A DNA stretch of 64,000 nucleotides, taken from contig CAMBRC010000007.1 of the NCBI GenBank assembly GCA_945869965.1, positions 1 to 64,000 on the forward strand, given 5' to 3'. The position numbers and the translations under genes were made by a program. Below are positions 55,678 through 64,000 of the stretch, one piece after another (the first letter of the stretch is position 1; every line of letters starts with the position of its first letter). A model generated the notes under the pieces. The model searched no databases, was not told the origin of the DNA, and worked only from the letters and a program-made list of their open reading frames with translations. The DNA comes from Asaia bogorensis. Its GTDB lineage: Bacteria; Pseudomonadota; Alphaproteobacteria; Acetobacterales; Acetobacteraceae.

Positions 55678-56154
55678 ATGTCCAACACCGTCTCCGCCCC
55701 GAACCCCGCCTGGGGCGACCCCAATCTCACCGACGCGGAAAAGCGCACCCTGGCCGCCATGTGCGCCCGCATGATCCCGGCCAGCGCCGAATTCAAAGTG
55801 CCTGGCGCCGATGACACGCTGATCCAGGCCGATATCGCCAAGAGCCTGGGCCGCGACGCCACAGCCGTGCACAACGCCCTGGCCAAACTCGAAACCCTCG
55901 CCGGCGGCAGCCTCGCCGACCTGCCCATCGACAAACAGGAAGAGGTCTGCGCCACCCTGCGCACGGAGGGCGGCATGGACCTCACCCTGCTCACCCGCAT
56001 CATCCTGCAATGCTACTACCGCGACGACCGCGTGATGATCTCGCTCGGCATGGAACCGCGGCCGCCGTTTCCCAAGGGGCATGTGTTGCCGCAGGGGGAC
56101 TGGTCACTGCTTGATCCCGTGCGGGCGCGAGGGAAGATCTGGCGGGACGCGTAA
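55678..56154 (+). CDS. gluconate 2-dehydrogenase subunit 3-like small subunit
   Basis: A 158-residue protein of the subunit-3 type. TDAEKRTLAAMCARMIPA is near the N-terminus, and RDDRVMISLGMEPRPPFPKG with VLPQGDWSLLDPVRARGKIWRDA form the C-terminal portion. In gluconate and fructose dehydrogenases this subunit carries a twin-arginine signal and escorts the FAD subunit across the membrane. Here the N-terminus (SNTVSAPNPAWGDPN) has no Tat motif, so a cytoplasmic role is likely. ATG follows GAGGATCAGC. It closes the operon. Confidence 0.85.
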   Translation: MSNTVSAPNPAWGDPNLTDAEKRTLAAMCARMIPASAEFKVPGADDTLIQADIAKSLGRDATAVHNALAKLETLAGGSLADLPIDKQEEVCATLRTEGGMDLTLLTRIILQCYYRDDRVMISLGMEPRPPFPKGHVLPQGDWSLLDPVRARGKIWRDA

Positions 56155-56159
56155 GGCAA

Positions 56160-56262
56160 GGGGCGCTGCCCCAGACCCGTTTATACTTCCTTGCATGAGG
56201 TCCAGAGGTGCGGTCCCTGGCGGGTTAGGGCACGTGCGGCCTTGCTTGCTTGCCTTTGGGCC
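56160..56262. repeat. GC-rich palindromic repeats after the GMC array
   Basis: GGGGCGCTGCCCC (56161-56173) and AGGTCC/GGTCCC-type segments lie downstream of the last array gene and before the hydrolase stop at 56270. They resemble repeats near 9457 and 28250. One could end array transcription; there is no T-tract to prove it. Confidence 0.5.
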
Positions 56263-56269
56263 CAGACCC

Positions 56270-57325
56270 TCAGGACTTCGGACGAATGCGATAGCTGAAG
56301 CGTGCAGGGATCCATTCGCGCCCTGCAATCGCCTCGGCCGGGGTGCCGGCGATCACCGCGCGGATATCGGTCAGAACCTCGGGCCGCTTGCGGTAATACT
56401 GATGTCGCGCATCAGTGATCGGCGACGTCTCCGACACGTCCGTGCAATCAACCAACGTCACCTTCTGCGGCAGCGAGGTCAGGGTGCGCGGCCCGGTCGA
56501 GCCCAGCCGGTCCGGATTGCCCTTGGTCACATCGCTGATCGTCATTGCCCGGTCGTTGCGCGCGAAATAGACATGCACCGCCTCGCCCAGCTCCGGCAGG
56601 CGGGCAAGCTTGTCAGCATGCTCGAACGCGTCGTCGTCCTCATCCGCCGCCATCAAGGAGATGTTTTTGAACACCCGCGGCAGCGCCTTGCCGCCCAATT
56701 CGCTGATCATCGCCTGCAGCGTGTTGCGCAGCACATAGTTGCCCATCGAGTGTGCGACCAAGTGGATATTGCGGCCGCACAACTCTTCCTTGGTCAGCTT
56801 GCGCAGATAGGCAATGAACGTCAGCAGCGCACGCGACACCGCCTTGGCCGAGCTGCGTGCATCGTCGCGGTCGGAGGCATAGGCGATGATCGGCACGATA
56901 TTGCCGTCCGACGGCCAGGCGAACACCGCGGTTTCCAGCGGATTTGCCTTGGTGCCCCACTGGGTCTTGATCTCTGCCGCGTTGGACAGGGCATTCGGCA
57001 TGTCGCAGGCATAGCCGTGCAGCATCAGCACGAGGTCGGCCTTGTTCGCCACCATCTTCGCACGAAGCCCGTTGAACACCGCGGCGCTGCCGAGCACCTG
57101 GGCCGCATCGGCGGGCACCCCCGGCGCGCCCTTGATCGCCTCGGGTGCCACCGATAGCTTGGAGACGCCAAAGGGATTGCCCTTCTTCTGCGCCAGCATC
57201 TCGGCGGTGCCATAGCGCACCCAGAGCGGGGAGAGCTGGTTCAGCCCGCTGCCGAAGCCGATCACCTCACCATCCCGCAGGATCTCGTCGCGGTTGGTCG
57301 CGAAGTGCACTGTCACCCCCGCCAT
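56270..57325 (-). CDS. alpha/beta hydrolase, DUF900 family
   Basis: A 351-residue hydrolase. ATG 57325 follows AAGGGGA; a longer upstream frame is not supported. Its fold shows LVLMLHGYACD with oxyanion His-Gly, the nucleophile in LVAHSMGNYVL, and a late His in DARHQYYRK. DUF900 proteins are serine hydrolases of unknown substrate, often exported, but this one has no signal peptide. It is convergent with the GMC operon. Confidence 0.85.
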   Translation of the reverse strand: MAGVTVHFATNRDEILRDGEVIGFGSGLNQLSPLWVRYGTAEMLAQKKGNPFGVSKLSVAPEAIKGAPGVPADAAQVLGSAAVFNGLRAKMVANKADLVLMLHGYACDMPNALSNAAEIKTQWGTKANPLETAVFAWPSDGNIVPIIAYASDRDDARSSAKAVSRALLTFIAYLRKLTKEELCGRNIHLVAHSMGNYVLRNTLQAMISELGGKALPRVFKNISLMAADEDDDAFEHADKLARLPELGEAVHVYFARNDRAMTISDVTKGNPDRLGSTGPRTLTSLPQKVTLVDCTDVSETSPITDARHQYYRKRPEVLTDIRAVIAGTPAEAIAGREWIPARFSYRIRPKS

Positions 57326-57410
57326 CGCACGTCCCCTTCTTTGTCCCAGGTGGCAACGATAGCGCCGCAGCTCCGCCATGTGCCAGACATTCCACAGCAC
57401 AAGGTGGCGA

Positions 57411-58051
57411 TCACCTCCCCTCGCCCCGCAACGGCAATCCGGGATCGCTGGCCACCATGGACCCGCGCCCACGCATATGTCCCCACCATCCCGTAAGCCG
57501 CGGAAAATCCGCCAGCATCGCCGCCCCGTCTCGCGCGGCGACAAAATACGCCATCATCGGCCCCAGATGCAGGTCCGCCAGGCTCAGCCGGTCGCCCACA
57601 AGCCACCTCCCCTCAACCACCGCCTCCAGCGCCCGCAACACCACCAACGAACCTGCCAGGCCCTCCCTGATCTCGGCCGCGTCCGCCGCAGCCGCAGGGC
57701 GAAACGCCGCATGCGAAAACACCTGCGCACCATTGGCCAATAGCCATAGCTGTCGACGATCGAGATCACCTGCTGCATCCGCCCCTGCGCCTGCGCGCCC
57801 TCGGGCACCAGCCGCACCCCGGGAAATGCCACGTCGACATATCGCGCAATCGCCGATGTTTCGTAGACTACGAACCCATCGTGCCGCAGCGCAGGCACCC
57901 GCCCAAACGGATGCAGAGCCAGGTACCAGGCCGGCACCTCGGCAAACGGATCCACCTCCAGATGCTCGAACGCAACGCCCTTTTCCAACAGCACCAGCCG
58001 CGCAATCCGGAGATAAACACTGTGGTGATAGCCGATCAGTTCAACACCCAT
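57411..58051 (-). pseudogene. glutathione S-transferase family gene with a frameshift
   Basis: Two frames together cover a normal GST of about 214 residues. The first (from ATG 58051) has an N-terminal thioredoxin-fold domain: LIGYHHSVYLRIARLVLLEKG, HPFGRVPALRHDG with the cis-Pro, and YETSAIARYVD. It breaks after YWPMV at about 57725. The second frame continues with QVFSHAAFRPA and ends with LVGDRLSLADLHLGPMMA. One missing base (CGCAG for CGCCAG) explains the break. It could be a real pseudogene or a sequencing error. Confidence 0.8.
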
Positions 58052-58160
58052 GCCGCCCTCCCCATGAACCGCCGCGCAGCGGCCGGCCGATGTGCGAGCC
58101 CCCGCTTGACCCCCCACCGCCACCGCGCTCAATTGCCGTCATCACCGAACCGAGCGCCCT

Positions 58161-59327
58161 ATGTCCCTCATCCGCACTGAAATCGAAACCCTCGAAGACT
58201 CCCCCATCGTCGAGGTCTGGCGCATGGGCTACGGCGACCCCGACGTCATCGGCATGTTCGCCGGCGAGCCTGACGTCCCCACCCCGCAATTCATCCGCGA
58301 CGCCGCCGCCAAGTCGCTGGCCGAGGGCAACACCTTCTACACCCCCAACCGCGGCATCCCCGGCATGGGGGACGCCATCAGCCGCTACATCAAGCGCACC
58401 TGGAACGTCGACGTCCCGGAATCCCGCATAGCACTCACCGCGTCGGGCATGTCCGCCGTCATGATGATCGCCCAAGGCACCGCGCAATCCGGCGACAACG
58501 TCGTCGCCATCACCCCGTCCTGGCCCAACATCCTGCGCGCCATGCAAATCAACGGCGCCGAAGTGCGCGAAGTCGCCATGACCCCCGGCAATGCCGGCTG
58601 GCAGCTCGACCTCGACGCCGTCTTCGCCCAGTGCGACGCCCAGACCCGCGTCATCTACCTCGCCTCCCCCGGCAACCCGACGGGATGGATGATCCCGCGC
58701 GACCAGGCCGAGCGCCTTCTCGCCTTCGCCCGCGAAAACAACATCGCCATCCTGTCCGACGAGGTCTACCACCGCACCGTCTACGGCATGAACGCCGCCT
58801 TCTCCTTCCTGGAGATCGCCAAACCCACCGACCCCGTCTTCATCGCCAATTCCTTCTCCAAGGCCTGGGCCATGCCCGGCTGGCGCCTCGGCTGGATCGT
58901 CTATCCCGAGGGCCACAAGGACAGTTTCGAGAAACTGATCCAGTTCAACACCTCCGGCGCCCCCGCCTTCACCCAGCACGCCGCCATCGTGGCACTGGAC
59001 CAGGGCGAGGATTTCGTGAAGGAGTTCGCCGCCCGCTGCGACGCCGGCCGCCAGGTGATCAACGAGCGCCTCGGCCGCATGAAGCGGGTGCGTAACATCC
59101 CCAGCGAGGGCGCCTTCTACGCCATGTTCTCGATCGAAGGCGTCACCGACACGCTCCAGTTCTGCAAGCGCGCCGTGGTCGAGGCGAAGATCGGCATGGC
59201 CCCGGGCACCAGCTTCGGGAAGGGCTCCGAGCACTACATACGCCTGTGCTACGCCAAGGCGCCGGCGCTGCTGCACACCGCGATGGATCGGCTGGAAACG
59301 TTCCTGGAAACCTACCAGGAGAAGTAA
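58161..59327 (+). CDS. PLP-dependent aminotransferase, class I/II
   Basis: A 388-residue fold-type I aminotransferase. The PLP-binding region is visible: SPGNPTGWMIP, DEVYHRTVYG with cofactor-contact Asp/Tyr, and the Schiff-base Lys in NSFSKAWAMPGWRLGW; the carboxylate-binding Arg is in HYIRLCYA. It transfers an amino group from an amino acid to a 2-oxo acid; the specific substrate is unknown. No operon partner upstream; repeat copy 5 starts three bases after its stop. Confidence 0.95.
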   Translation: MSLIRTEIETLEDSPIVEVWRMGYGDPDVIGMFAGEPDVPTPQFIRDAAAKSLAEGNTFYTPNRGIPGMGDAISRYIKRTWNVDVPESRIALTASGMSAVMMIAQGTAQSGDNVVAITPSWPNILRAMQINGAEVREVAMTPGNAGWQLDLDAVFAQCDAQTRVIYLASPGNPTGWMIPRDQAERLLAFARENNIAILSDEVYHRTVYGMNAAFSFLEIAKPTDPVFIANSFSKAWAMPGWRLGWIVYPEGHKDSFEKLIQFNTSGAPAFTQHAAIVALDQGEDFVKEFAARCDAGRQVINERLGRMKRVRNIPSEGAFYAMFSIEGVTDTLQFCKRAVVEAKIGMAPGTSFGKGSEHYIRLCYAKAPALLHTAMDRLETFLETYQEK

Positions 59328-59330
59328 GAA

Positions 59331-59429
59331 CTTCTTTTTCTGTAGAAAAAGAAGCAAAAAGACTTTCATCCATTTGCCCAGCGCCCTAACGGATAAAAGT
59401 TTTTTGGTTCTTTTTTTCAAAAAAGAACC
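59331..59429. repeat. AT-rich double-hairpin repeat, copy 5
   Basis: Left hairpin CTTCTTTTTCTG/TAGAAAAAGAAG (59331-59354) with a GCAAAAAGACTTT arm, and right hairpin GGTTCTTTTT/AAAAAAGAACC (59406-59429) with an AAAAGTTTTTT arm. It combines a copy-3-like arm type in reverse order. It follows the aminotransferase stop by three bases and is 53 bp from the MFS start. Confidence 0.88.
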
Positions 59430-59482
59430 CTTGCTTCCCTTCCCCTTGGCTTCTGCTACCCTCACCCCACGGGGAAGAAACC

Positions 59483-60700
59483 ATGCAGTCGATTGAAAGC
59501 CGCGAGTCCTGGCGCGCCGCCTTTGGTGTGCTCGCCATCCTCTCGGTGGTCCATGGCACCCCCCTGATCCTCGTCATCTCGATGAAGGCCATCGCCGCGG
59601 ACCTCGACGTACCGCGCGGCGTGCCTGCCCTGGCGGCCGCGTTGCAGAGCTTCGGCGCCGGGATTGGCGGCATCATGCTGGGCTGGATCGCCGATCGGCT
59701 GGGTGCGCGCGCCATGGCGGTGTTCGGCGGCTTGGCGGTCTCCGCCGGGCTGGTCGTCGCCACCCAGGGCGGCACCTGGGGCCTGTATATTGGTTTTGGC
59801 GTGCTGGTCGGCCTGCTTGGCAACGGCGCACTCGGCGCACCCCTGCTGATCTATGTCAGCCGCTGGTTCGACCGCCGGCGCGGCACCGCGCTGGCGTTGG
59901 TCAGCGCCGGCCAATACGTCGCCGGCACGATCTGGCCGACCATCTTCGAACGCGGCCTGGACCATTGGGGCTGGCGCGCCACCGCCTGGGCTTTCGCCGC
60001 CGTGGTCGCGGCCGTCACCATCCCGGTGGCGCTCGTCACCCTGCGCCCGCCCCCGGTCATCCCGCCCGGCGGCCACCACGGCGGCGACCCTATCGCGGGC
60101 GCGCGGGTGCTTGGCCTGCGCCCTGGTTTCGTGCTGTTCCTGCTCAGCCTTGGCATCTTCCTGTGCTGCGTGCCGATGGCCCAGCCCACCGTCCACCTGG
60201 TCAGCTTCTGCACCGACCTCGGCATCTCGGCCACGCGCAGTGCCGCGATGCTCTCGGTGCTTCTCGCCTGCGCTTTCGTCAGCCGCCAGTTCTGGGGCTG
60301 GCTGGCCGACCGCATCGGCGGCCTGCGCGCCATCCTGCTCGGCTCGATCTGTCAAACCGTCGCCCTGGCGCTGTTCCTTTCCACCCAGGACGAGGTCGGG
60401 CTCTTCGCCGTCGCCGCCGCCTTCGGCCTGGGTTTCGCCGGGCTGGTGCCGAACTACATCCTCGCCGCCCGCGCCTTGTTCCCCGCCGCCGAGGCCGGCT
60501 GGCGCATCCCGATCATGATGTTCGGCGGCCTGCTCGGCATGGCCGCCGGCGGCTGGATGGGCGGCCTGATCTACGACGCCGCCGGTAGCTATGCCCCCAG
60601 CTTCGCCATCGGGGTTGCCGCCAACATCCTCAACATCGCCGTCATCGGCTTCCTGGTCAGCCGGCTGCCGCGAACCGGCTTTCGCCTGGCGCCGGCATAG
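59483..60700 (+). CDS. MFS transporter
   Basis: A 405-residue membrane protein with twelve predicted helices. The segment GWIADRLGARAMAVFGGLA is the loop 2-3 motif, RWFDRRRGTALALVSAGQYVAG matches helix 4 of oxalate/formate-antiporter-type MFS proteins, and helices continue to the C-terminus (AANILNIAVIGFLVS). It probably imports a small carboxylate, which is inference. ATG follows ACGGGGAAGAAACC. It overlaps the convergent Hint gene by 44 bases. Confidence 0.92.
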   Translation: MQSIESRESWRAAFGVLAILSVVHGTPLILVISMKAIAADLDVPRGVPALAAALQSFGAGIGGIMLGWIADRLGARAMAVFGGLAVSAGLVVATQGGTWGLYIGFGVLVGLLGNGALGAPLLIYVSRWFDRRRGTALALVSAGQYVAGTIWPTIFERGLDHWGWRATAWAFAAVVAAVTIPVALVTLRPPPVIPPGGHHGGDPIAGARVLGLRPGFVLFLLSLGIFLCCVPMAQPTVHLVSFCTDLGISATRSAAMLSVLLACAFVSRQFWGWLADRIGGLRAILLGSICQTVALALFLSTQDEVGLFAVAAAFGLGFAGLVPNYILAARALFPAAEAGWRIPIMMFGGLLGMAAGGWMGGLIYDAAGSYAPSFAIGVAANILNIAVIGFLVSRLPRTGFRLAPA

Positions 60701-62728
60701 CCTCGACGGGCAGGTGATACCGCAGCAGCGCCGGGCAGTATAACGACACCGCGCTGCCCGGCCGCACCCGCAGCGACGCCTCGCCCGCCATCCAGCGCAA
60801 GCTGCCCTCGCTCGCCAGCCAGCCCATGCCGAAGCAGGCATCGTCCAGCGCCACGTCCTGCCCATCCACCCGCAACGCGGCCACCGCCACGCCCAACCGG
60901 CGCCAGTCATCGCTCCCCGGGTCCAGCTCCGCCGGCCGCACGCTGCGCGAGGCCAGCACCAGGCGCTCCACCCCCGCCGGCACCGCCACATGCCACCACC
61001 CATCCTCCCGGCGCGGCATCACCCGCCGGCCGCCACCCCGGATCATCAGCCCCGGATCATCCGTCATGCCATGCCCCAGCCCGGCCAGCCGCTCAAGCAA
61101 CCCCGCCCGCACCGCCATCACCTCAGGACCCGCGATGCACAGCCCCGCGCATCCCTTCGCGGCCCAGATCGCCCGCGCCGCCGCTTCATCCGGCAGGCGC
61201 CGCATCGCAGCACCGCCATTGGCAAAGTCGCCGCGATTGCCGGTATCCAGATAACTCTCCGCCGGCAGCCCGTCGGCCAGCAGGATGTCGTGCGCATCGA
61301 GCTCCACATGCCACCACTCAACCTCGCGCGCCGGCTCCTGCACCACGGACGCCCCGTTCACCAGATACCGCACCGGGATCAGCACGTCCCCGGCATACAC
61401 CGCATGGTCGGGCGACAGCACCACATCCCGCGCTGGCACGCCGTGGGCAAAAGCATCGCGCCGCACCCGCACCGGCTGCACATCCTGCGGCCGGCGATGG
61501 CGGCTGCCGTCGATCCGCCGATGCCCCAGCCAAGCCACGCGCCGCAGCCGCCCGTCATGCGTCACCACATGATCGCCCGCCGCCAGGCGCTCGACCGGCA
61601 CCCGCCCGAACGGGGTCATGATCCCGGTTCCGGTGAGGAAGCACGGCGGTGCCTGGATGCTGCTAAACGCGATGTTGTCCAAAAAGACGGAATTCATATT
61701 GGTCCTGGAGCCGGACATCCGCTGCGATGCGATGTTAGTCAGCCCTGAGAATGCCGTGAACAAAGCTGAGGACGAAATCGACACCTGATGCTTCGCACCA
61801 ACCTGAACGTGGAAGGCGTCATAGCCCCTGAGCACCACGTTCTGCGAGAACGGCGTAGTCAGTCGCATCGAGCTGATCGAGAAGAGATTTCCGTCGACGA
61901 AGCCGAGGTCGACCGAGGTTTCGTAAGAGAGAGAGAGCCGACGTACACGTTGCCGTGCGACGGATCGGCATAGGCTCCAGTGATCGCGCCATCGACTTTG
62001 AGCTGGTAAGATGAACTGCCACTCACCCGATAAATAACATTCCCCGATGAAGAAAAATTGTTGCCGCGGCTGATGAAATTCGCGCTGGTGCCGAAGGTCA
62101 CCACGGTACCTCCCAGCGACAGCACCGCGCCATAGCTTGCCGCGAGCGCCACATCCACCACCAGCGCCGCGGTCACATCGCCGGCGCGAACCTCAAGCTC
62201 CCAATCGCCCCCCCGCGCCGCCGCCCCGGTCAGGTCGTTGGACGCGGCAATATCCGCACCCGTCGCAATCGCCAGGTCCCCCACCAGCGCGGATGCGGCG
62301 CCGACATCACAGCCATAGAACAGAATGTCGCCATCCGCCGCCATCGCGGCCCCGATCACCGCCAGCGTCTCCGCATGCGCGCCCAAGCTCGCCTGGGTCA
62401 GCCGCACCGACCCCAGCGCAACCTCGCCAGCGGCCCCATGGGTGATGATATGCAGCGCGGCAACCCCGCTGCGCCCGGCCAGCACCGCCGCGATCTGCGC
62501 CAGCCCGTCACCCGCCACGTCCAGCACATGGACCTCACGCCCGTCCCGCACCCCGGCGATCAGTGTCCCGAGGTCAGGCAAGTCGCCGGCCAGGAACACC
62601 ACCTCGCGCGCATGCACCCCGTCCGCGCCGGCATCCGGCCCCAGCATCACCAGGTCGAACGCCTCCGGCAGCGCCCCGGCCCACAGCTCCGCGCGCCGGC
62701 CATCGCCCGCCAAACCCTGTCGTGCCAT
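60657..62728 (-). pseudogene. DUF4347-Hint surface protein gene split at a dinucleotide repeat
   Basis: Two overlapping frames read as one protein of about 689 residues. The first (from ATG 62728) has a DUF4347 domain: VHVLDVAGDGLAQIAAVL, IITHGAAGEVALG, ILFYGCDVGA and IATGADIAASNDLTG. It then reads YVGSLSLT and ends out of frame. The second carries YETSVDLGFVDGNLFSISS (in the corrected frame), then a Hint-type domain with CFLTGTGIMTPFGRVPVERLAAGD, DVVLSPDHAVYAGDVLIPVR and NGAS. The break is an (AG)6 tract at 61926-61937; (AG)5 restores the frame. Confidence 0.8.
61926..61937. repeat. (AG)6 dinucleotide tract, possible phase-variation site
   Basis: Six AG units (CT on the coding strand) fall within VGSLSL. 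Five units give the frame SLSYETSVDL, whereas six units end 24 codons later. This is the kind of tract where slipped-strand mispairing switches a surface gene on and off, or a sequencing error. Confidence 0.6.
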
Positions 62729-63680
62729 CGATCCCGCTCCCGGCCGCGCTCCCGCCCGGCGAACGGAATGCCATCGGGCGACACTGCGGCGACCTGGTTT
62801 CCAGAAGGTTAATGGCGCGCACCAAATCGCCGCACCGCGCCGCGCGTGAATCCTTCGCCTGCGCCGCGATCACATGCGCCGCACTGCCGGCGGTCTCGGT
62901 CCAGAACGACATGCGGGCGAACTTGTCGAACAGATCCGGCGGAATCACCGCCCGCCGCGGCGTGAATCCCACCTTGCGCCGCACCGTATGCAGCCCCGGC
63001 ACCCCCAGCTCGATGTCGAACGCTTCGGCATCATATTCGACATTTTCGAAATCATGCGCGAACGGCGCCTCGTCCAGGAACCGGTAGACCAGCGGCATCA
63101 CCTTCTCCGGCGCGCGGGCCAGAAACTCGTAATCCACGACCAGCAGCGCCCGCGCCTGCGCCCCATAGAACGCCTCGCGCAGCGCCGACCAGGCATTGCC
63201 CACCAGCTGGTCATGCTGCGCCAACCCCTCCAACCGGCTATACACCGTGCTGCGGTTCGGATTGCCCGGGAACAGCCGCGTGTTCTCGAACGGATTGGCG
63301 CGATACAGCACCTCGATGCTGTCCATCACCCAGGCGACATTGCGCACACAGGCAATCACCCGCGCCTCGGGAAACAGGTCCAGCAGCGCCGGCAACCGCG
63401 CCGTCCAGCCGCGATTGGTGTCGAACACCACCGGCGCCGCGACATTGGCATAGAACGAGGTGAACAACCCGCGCAGCACCCGCCGGCGCTGCTCGGTGCT
63501 TACCACGAGGGCAAACTCGCTCCCGCCGCTGACCTGCGCCAGCACCGCATTGAGCATTGCCCCCACCGGACTGGTCATGCCGGCATGAAAACGCGGATTC
63601 TGCCGCAGGATCGCCGACAACAGCGTCGAGCCCGATCGCGGCAAGCCCGAAATGAAATGAAAGTGCGGCACGGCGTCCAT
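62574..63680 (-). CDS. P-loop sulfotransferase-like protein
   Basis: A 368-residue protein. The PAPS 5'-phosphosulfate loop is ISGLPRSGSTLLSAILRQNP near the N-terminus and the 3'-phosphate region includes CVRNVAWVMDSIEVLYR. A further segment VVDYEFLARAPEKVMPLVYRFLDE is typical. The last 90 residues are Gly/Ala-rich and read into the DUF4347 gene, which starts 155 bp before this stop in another frame. Normal relatives probably end nearer residue 290, so the true stop may have been lost. It would sulfonate a glycan or lipid. Confidence 0.8.
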   Translation of the reverse strand: MDAVPHFHFISGLPRSGSTLLSAILRQNPRFHAGMTSPVGAMLNAVLAQVSGGSEFALVVSTEQRRRVLRGLFTSFYANVAAPVVFDTNRGWTARLPALLDLFPEARVIACVRNVAWVMDSIEVLYRANPFENTRLFPGNPNRSTVYSRLEGLAQHDQLVGNAWSALREAFYGAQARALLVVDYEFLARAPEKVMPLVYRFLDEAPFAHDFENVEYDAEAFDIELGVPGLHTVRRKVGFTPRRAVIPPDLFDKFARMSFWTETAGSAAHVIAAQAKDSRAARCGDLVRAINLLETRSPQCRPMAFRSPGGSAAGSGIDGTTGFGGRWPARGAVGRGAAGGVRPGDAGAGCRRGRGACARGGVPGRRLA

Positions 63681-63784
63681 CGTCGGCGGCCCCCCGGGAA
63701 CGCTGACCGGGTAGCCCAGGCGGAGTATCAGTGCAAGATTGTCACAAAAAGACTGGGCTCTGCCCAGGTCTTCGCTTCCTTGGA

Positions 63785-64000
63785 CTACTTGTTCTCCGGC
63801 ACCCCCGCCTCGGCCAGCGCCGCCGCCTGCCGCGCCGCCACCGCTTCGGCATCGAAACCTTCGATCAGCTCGCGATACAGCTTCGACCAGTTGAGCTGTG
63901 CCTTCAGCCGCAGGAACACCCCGCCCAGCCCGATCGCGCTGCGATCCATCAACACGAACTCGCGCGGCGGCCGCACCCCCCCAGTGCGCTTCAGCCCGGC
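63785..64000 (-). CDS. ABC1/UbiB-family kinase, C-terminal fragment
   Basis: The open frame runs off the right edge. The visible end has REFVLMDRSAIGLGGVFLRL and LNWSKLYRELIEGFD, which match the C-terminal end of the ABC1 (AarF/UbiB-type) atypical kinase family. About 71 residues are seen. The family includes UbiB, needed for ubiquinone synthesis. Which subgroup this belongs to cannot be told from the tail. Confidence 0.75.
   Translation of the reverse strand, partial: AGLKRTGGVRPPREFVLMDRSAIGLGGVFLRLKAQLNWSKLYRELIEGFDAEAVAARQAAALAEAGVPENK

Noticed and set aside
58041-59465. Minus-strand frame of 474 residues over the aminotransferase
   Set aside because: It is the antisense of a clear aminotransferase and contains the repeat-derived peptide KKRTKKLL at its start.

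Overview
The window is very GC-rich (codon third positions mostly G/C) and looks like a chromosome segment of an alphaproteobacterium, most likely Acetobacteraceae/Rhodospirillales. The basis is the order hisG-hisD-infA-maf-rng-yacG-tRNA-Phe near murA, a short-form HisG, and CYP153, GMC-dehydrogenase and CoA-transferase genes of types common in that group. The genus cannot be fixed from the sequence alone.

Layout. 1-230: tail of an IS3-type transposase beside tRNA-Thr(GGT). 330-9400: small unknown genes, an SMP-30 lactonase, a CYP153 P450, an HD protein, OpgC, dcd, murA and an SGNH-like membrane protein. 9.6-13.85 kb: housekeeping block hisG-hisD-infA-maf-rng-yacG ending in tRNA-Phe(GAA). 13.83-22.58 kb: an 8.7-kb integrated element bounded by an 18-bp direct repeat of the tRNA-Phe 3' end. 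It carries an integrase, an excisionase-like HTH protein, a primase-like protein, a DUF927 helicase-like protein, small cargo genes and two iteron-like clusters. 22.7-35.4 kb: mostly minus-strand catabolic genes (HIBADH-type dehydrogenase, CobW GTPase, cyclase, MFS, dienelactone hydrolase, gamma-glutamyltransferase, sugar kinase, nanE, two M20 amidohydrolases) with a VapBC-type pair and a MESH1-like hydrolase between the M20 genes. 35.5-45.9 kb: a TIGR02391 gene of atypical composition, a beta-propeller protein, a serine protease, a CoA transferase, sdaA-RMD1, an FkbM methyltransferase, TauE and an aldo/keto reductase.

The outstanding region is 46.0-56.15 kb: six tandem, closely packed paralogous GMC flavoprotein dehydrogenase genes followed by one gluconate-dehydrogenase-subunit-3-like gene. 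All six share a C-x5-C-x3-C motif like that of [3Fe-4S]-containing FAD glucose dehydrogenases. No export signal and no cytochrome partner is visible. This looks like one operon encoding interchangeable dehydrogenases with a common small subunit.

56.2-64.0 kb holds a DUF900 hydrolase, a frameshifted GST, an aminotransferase, an MFS transporter, a DUF4347-Hint surface-protein gene broken at an (AG)6 tract, a sulfotransferase and the tail of an ABC1-family kinase.

Two repeat families run through the window. Five copies of an AT-rich double hairpin each abut a stop codon. Several GC-rich palindromes lie between genes.
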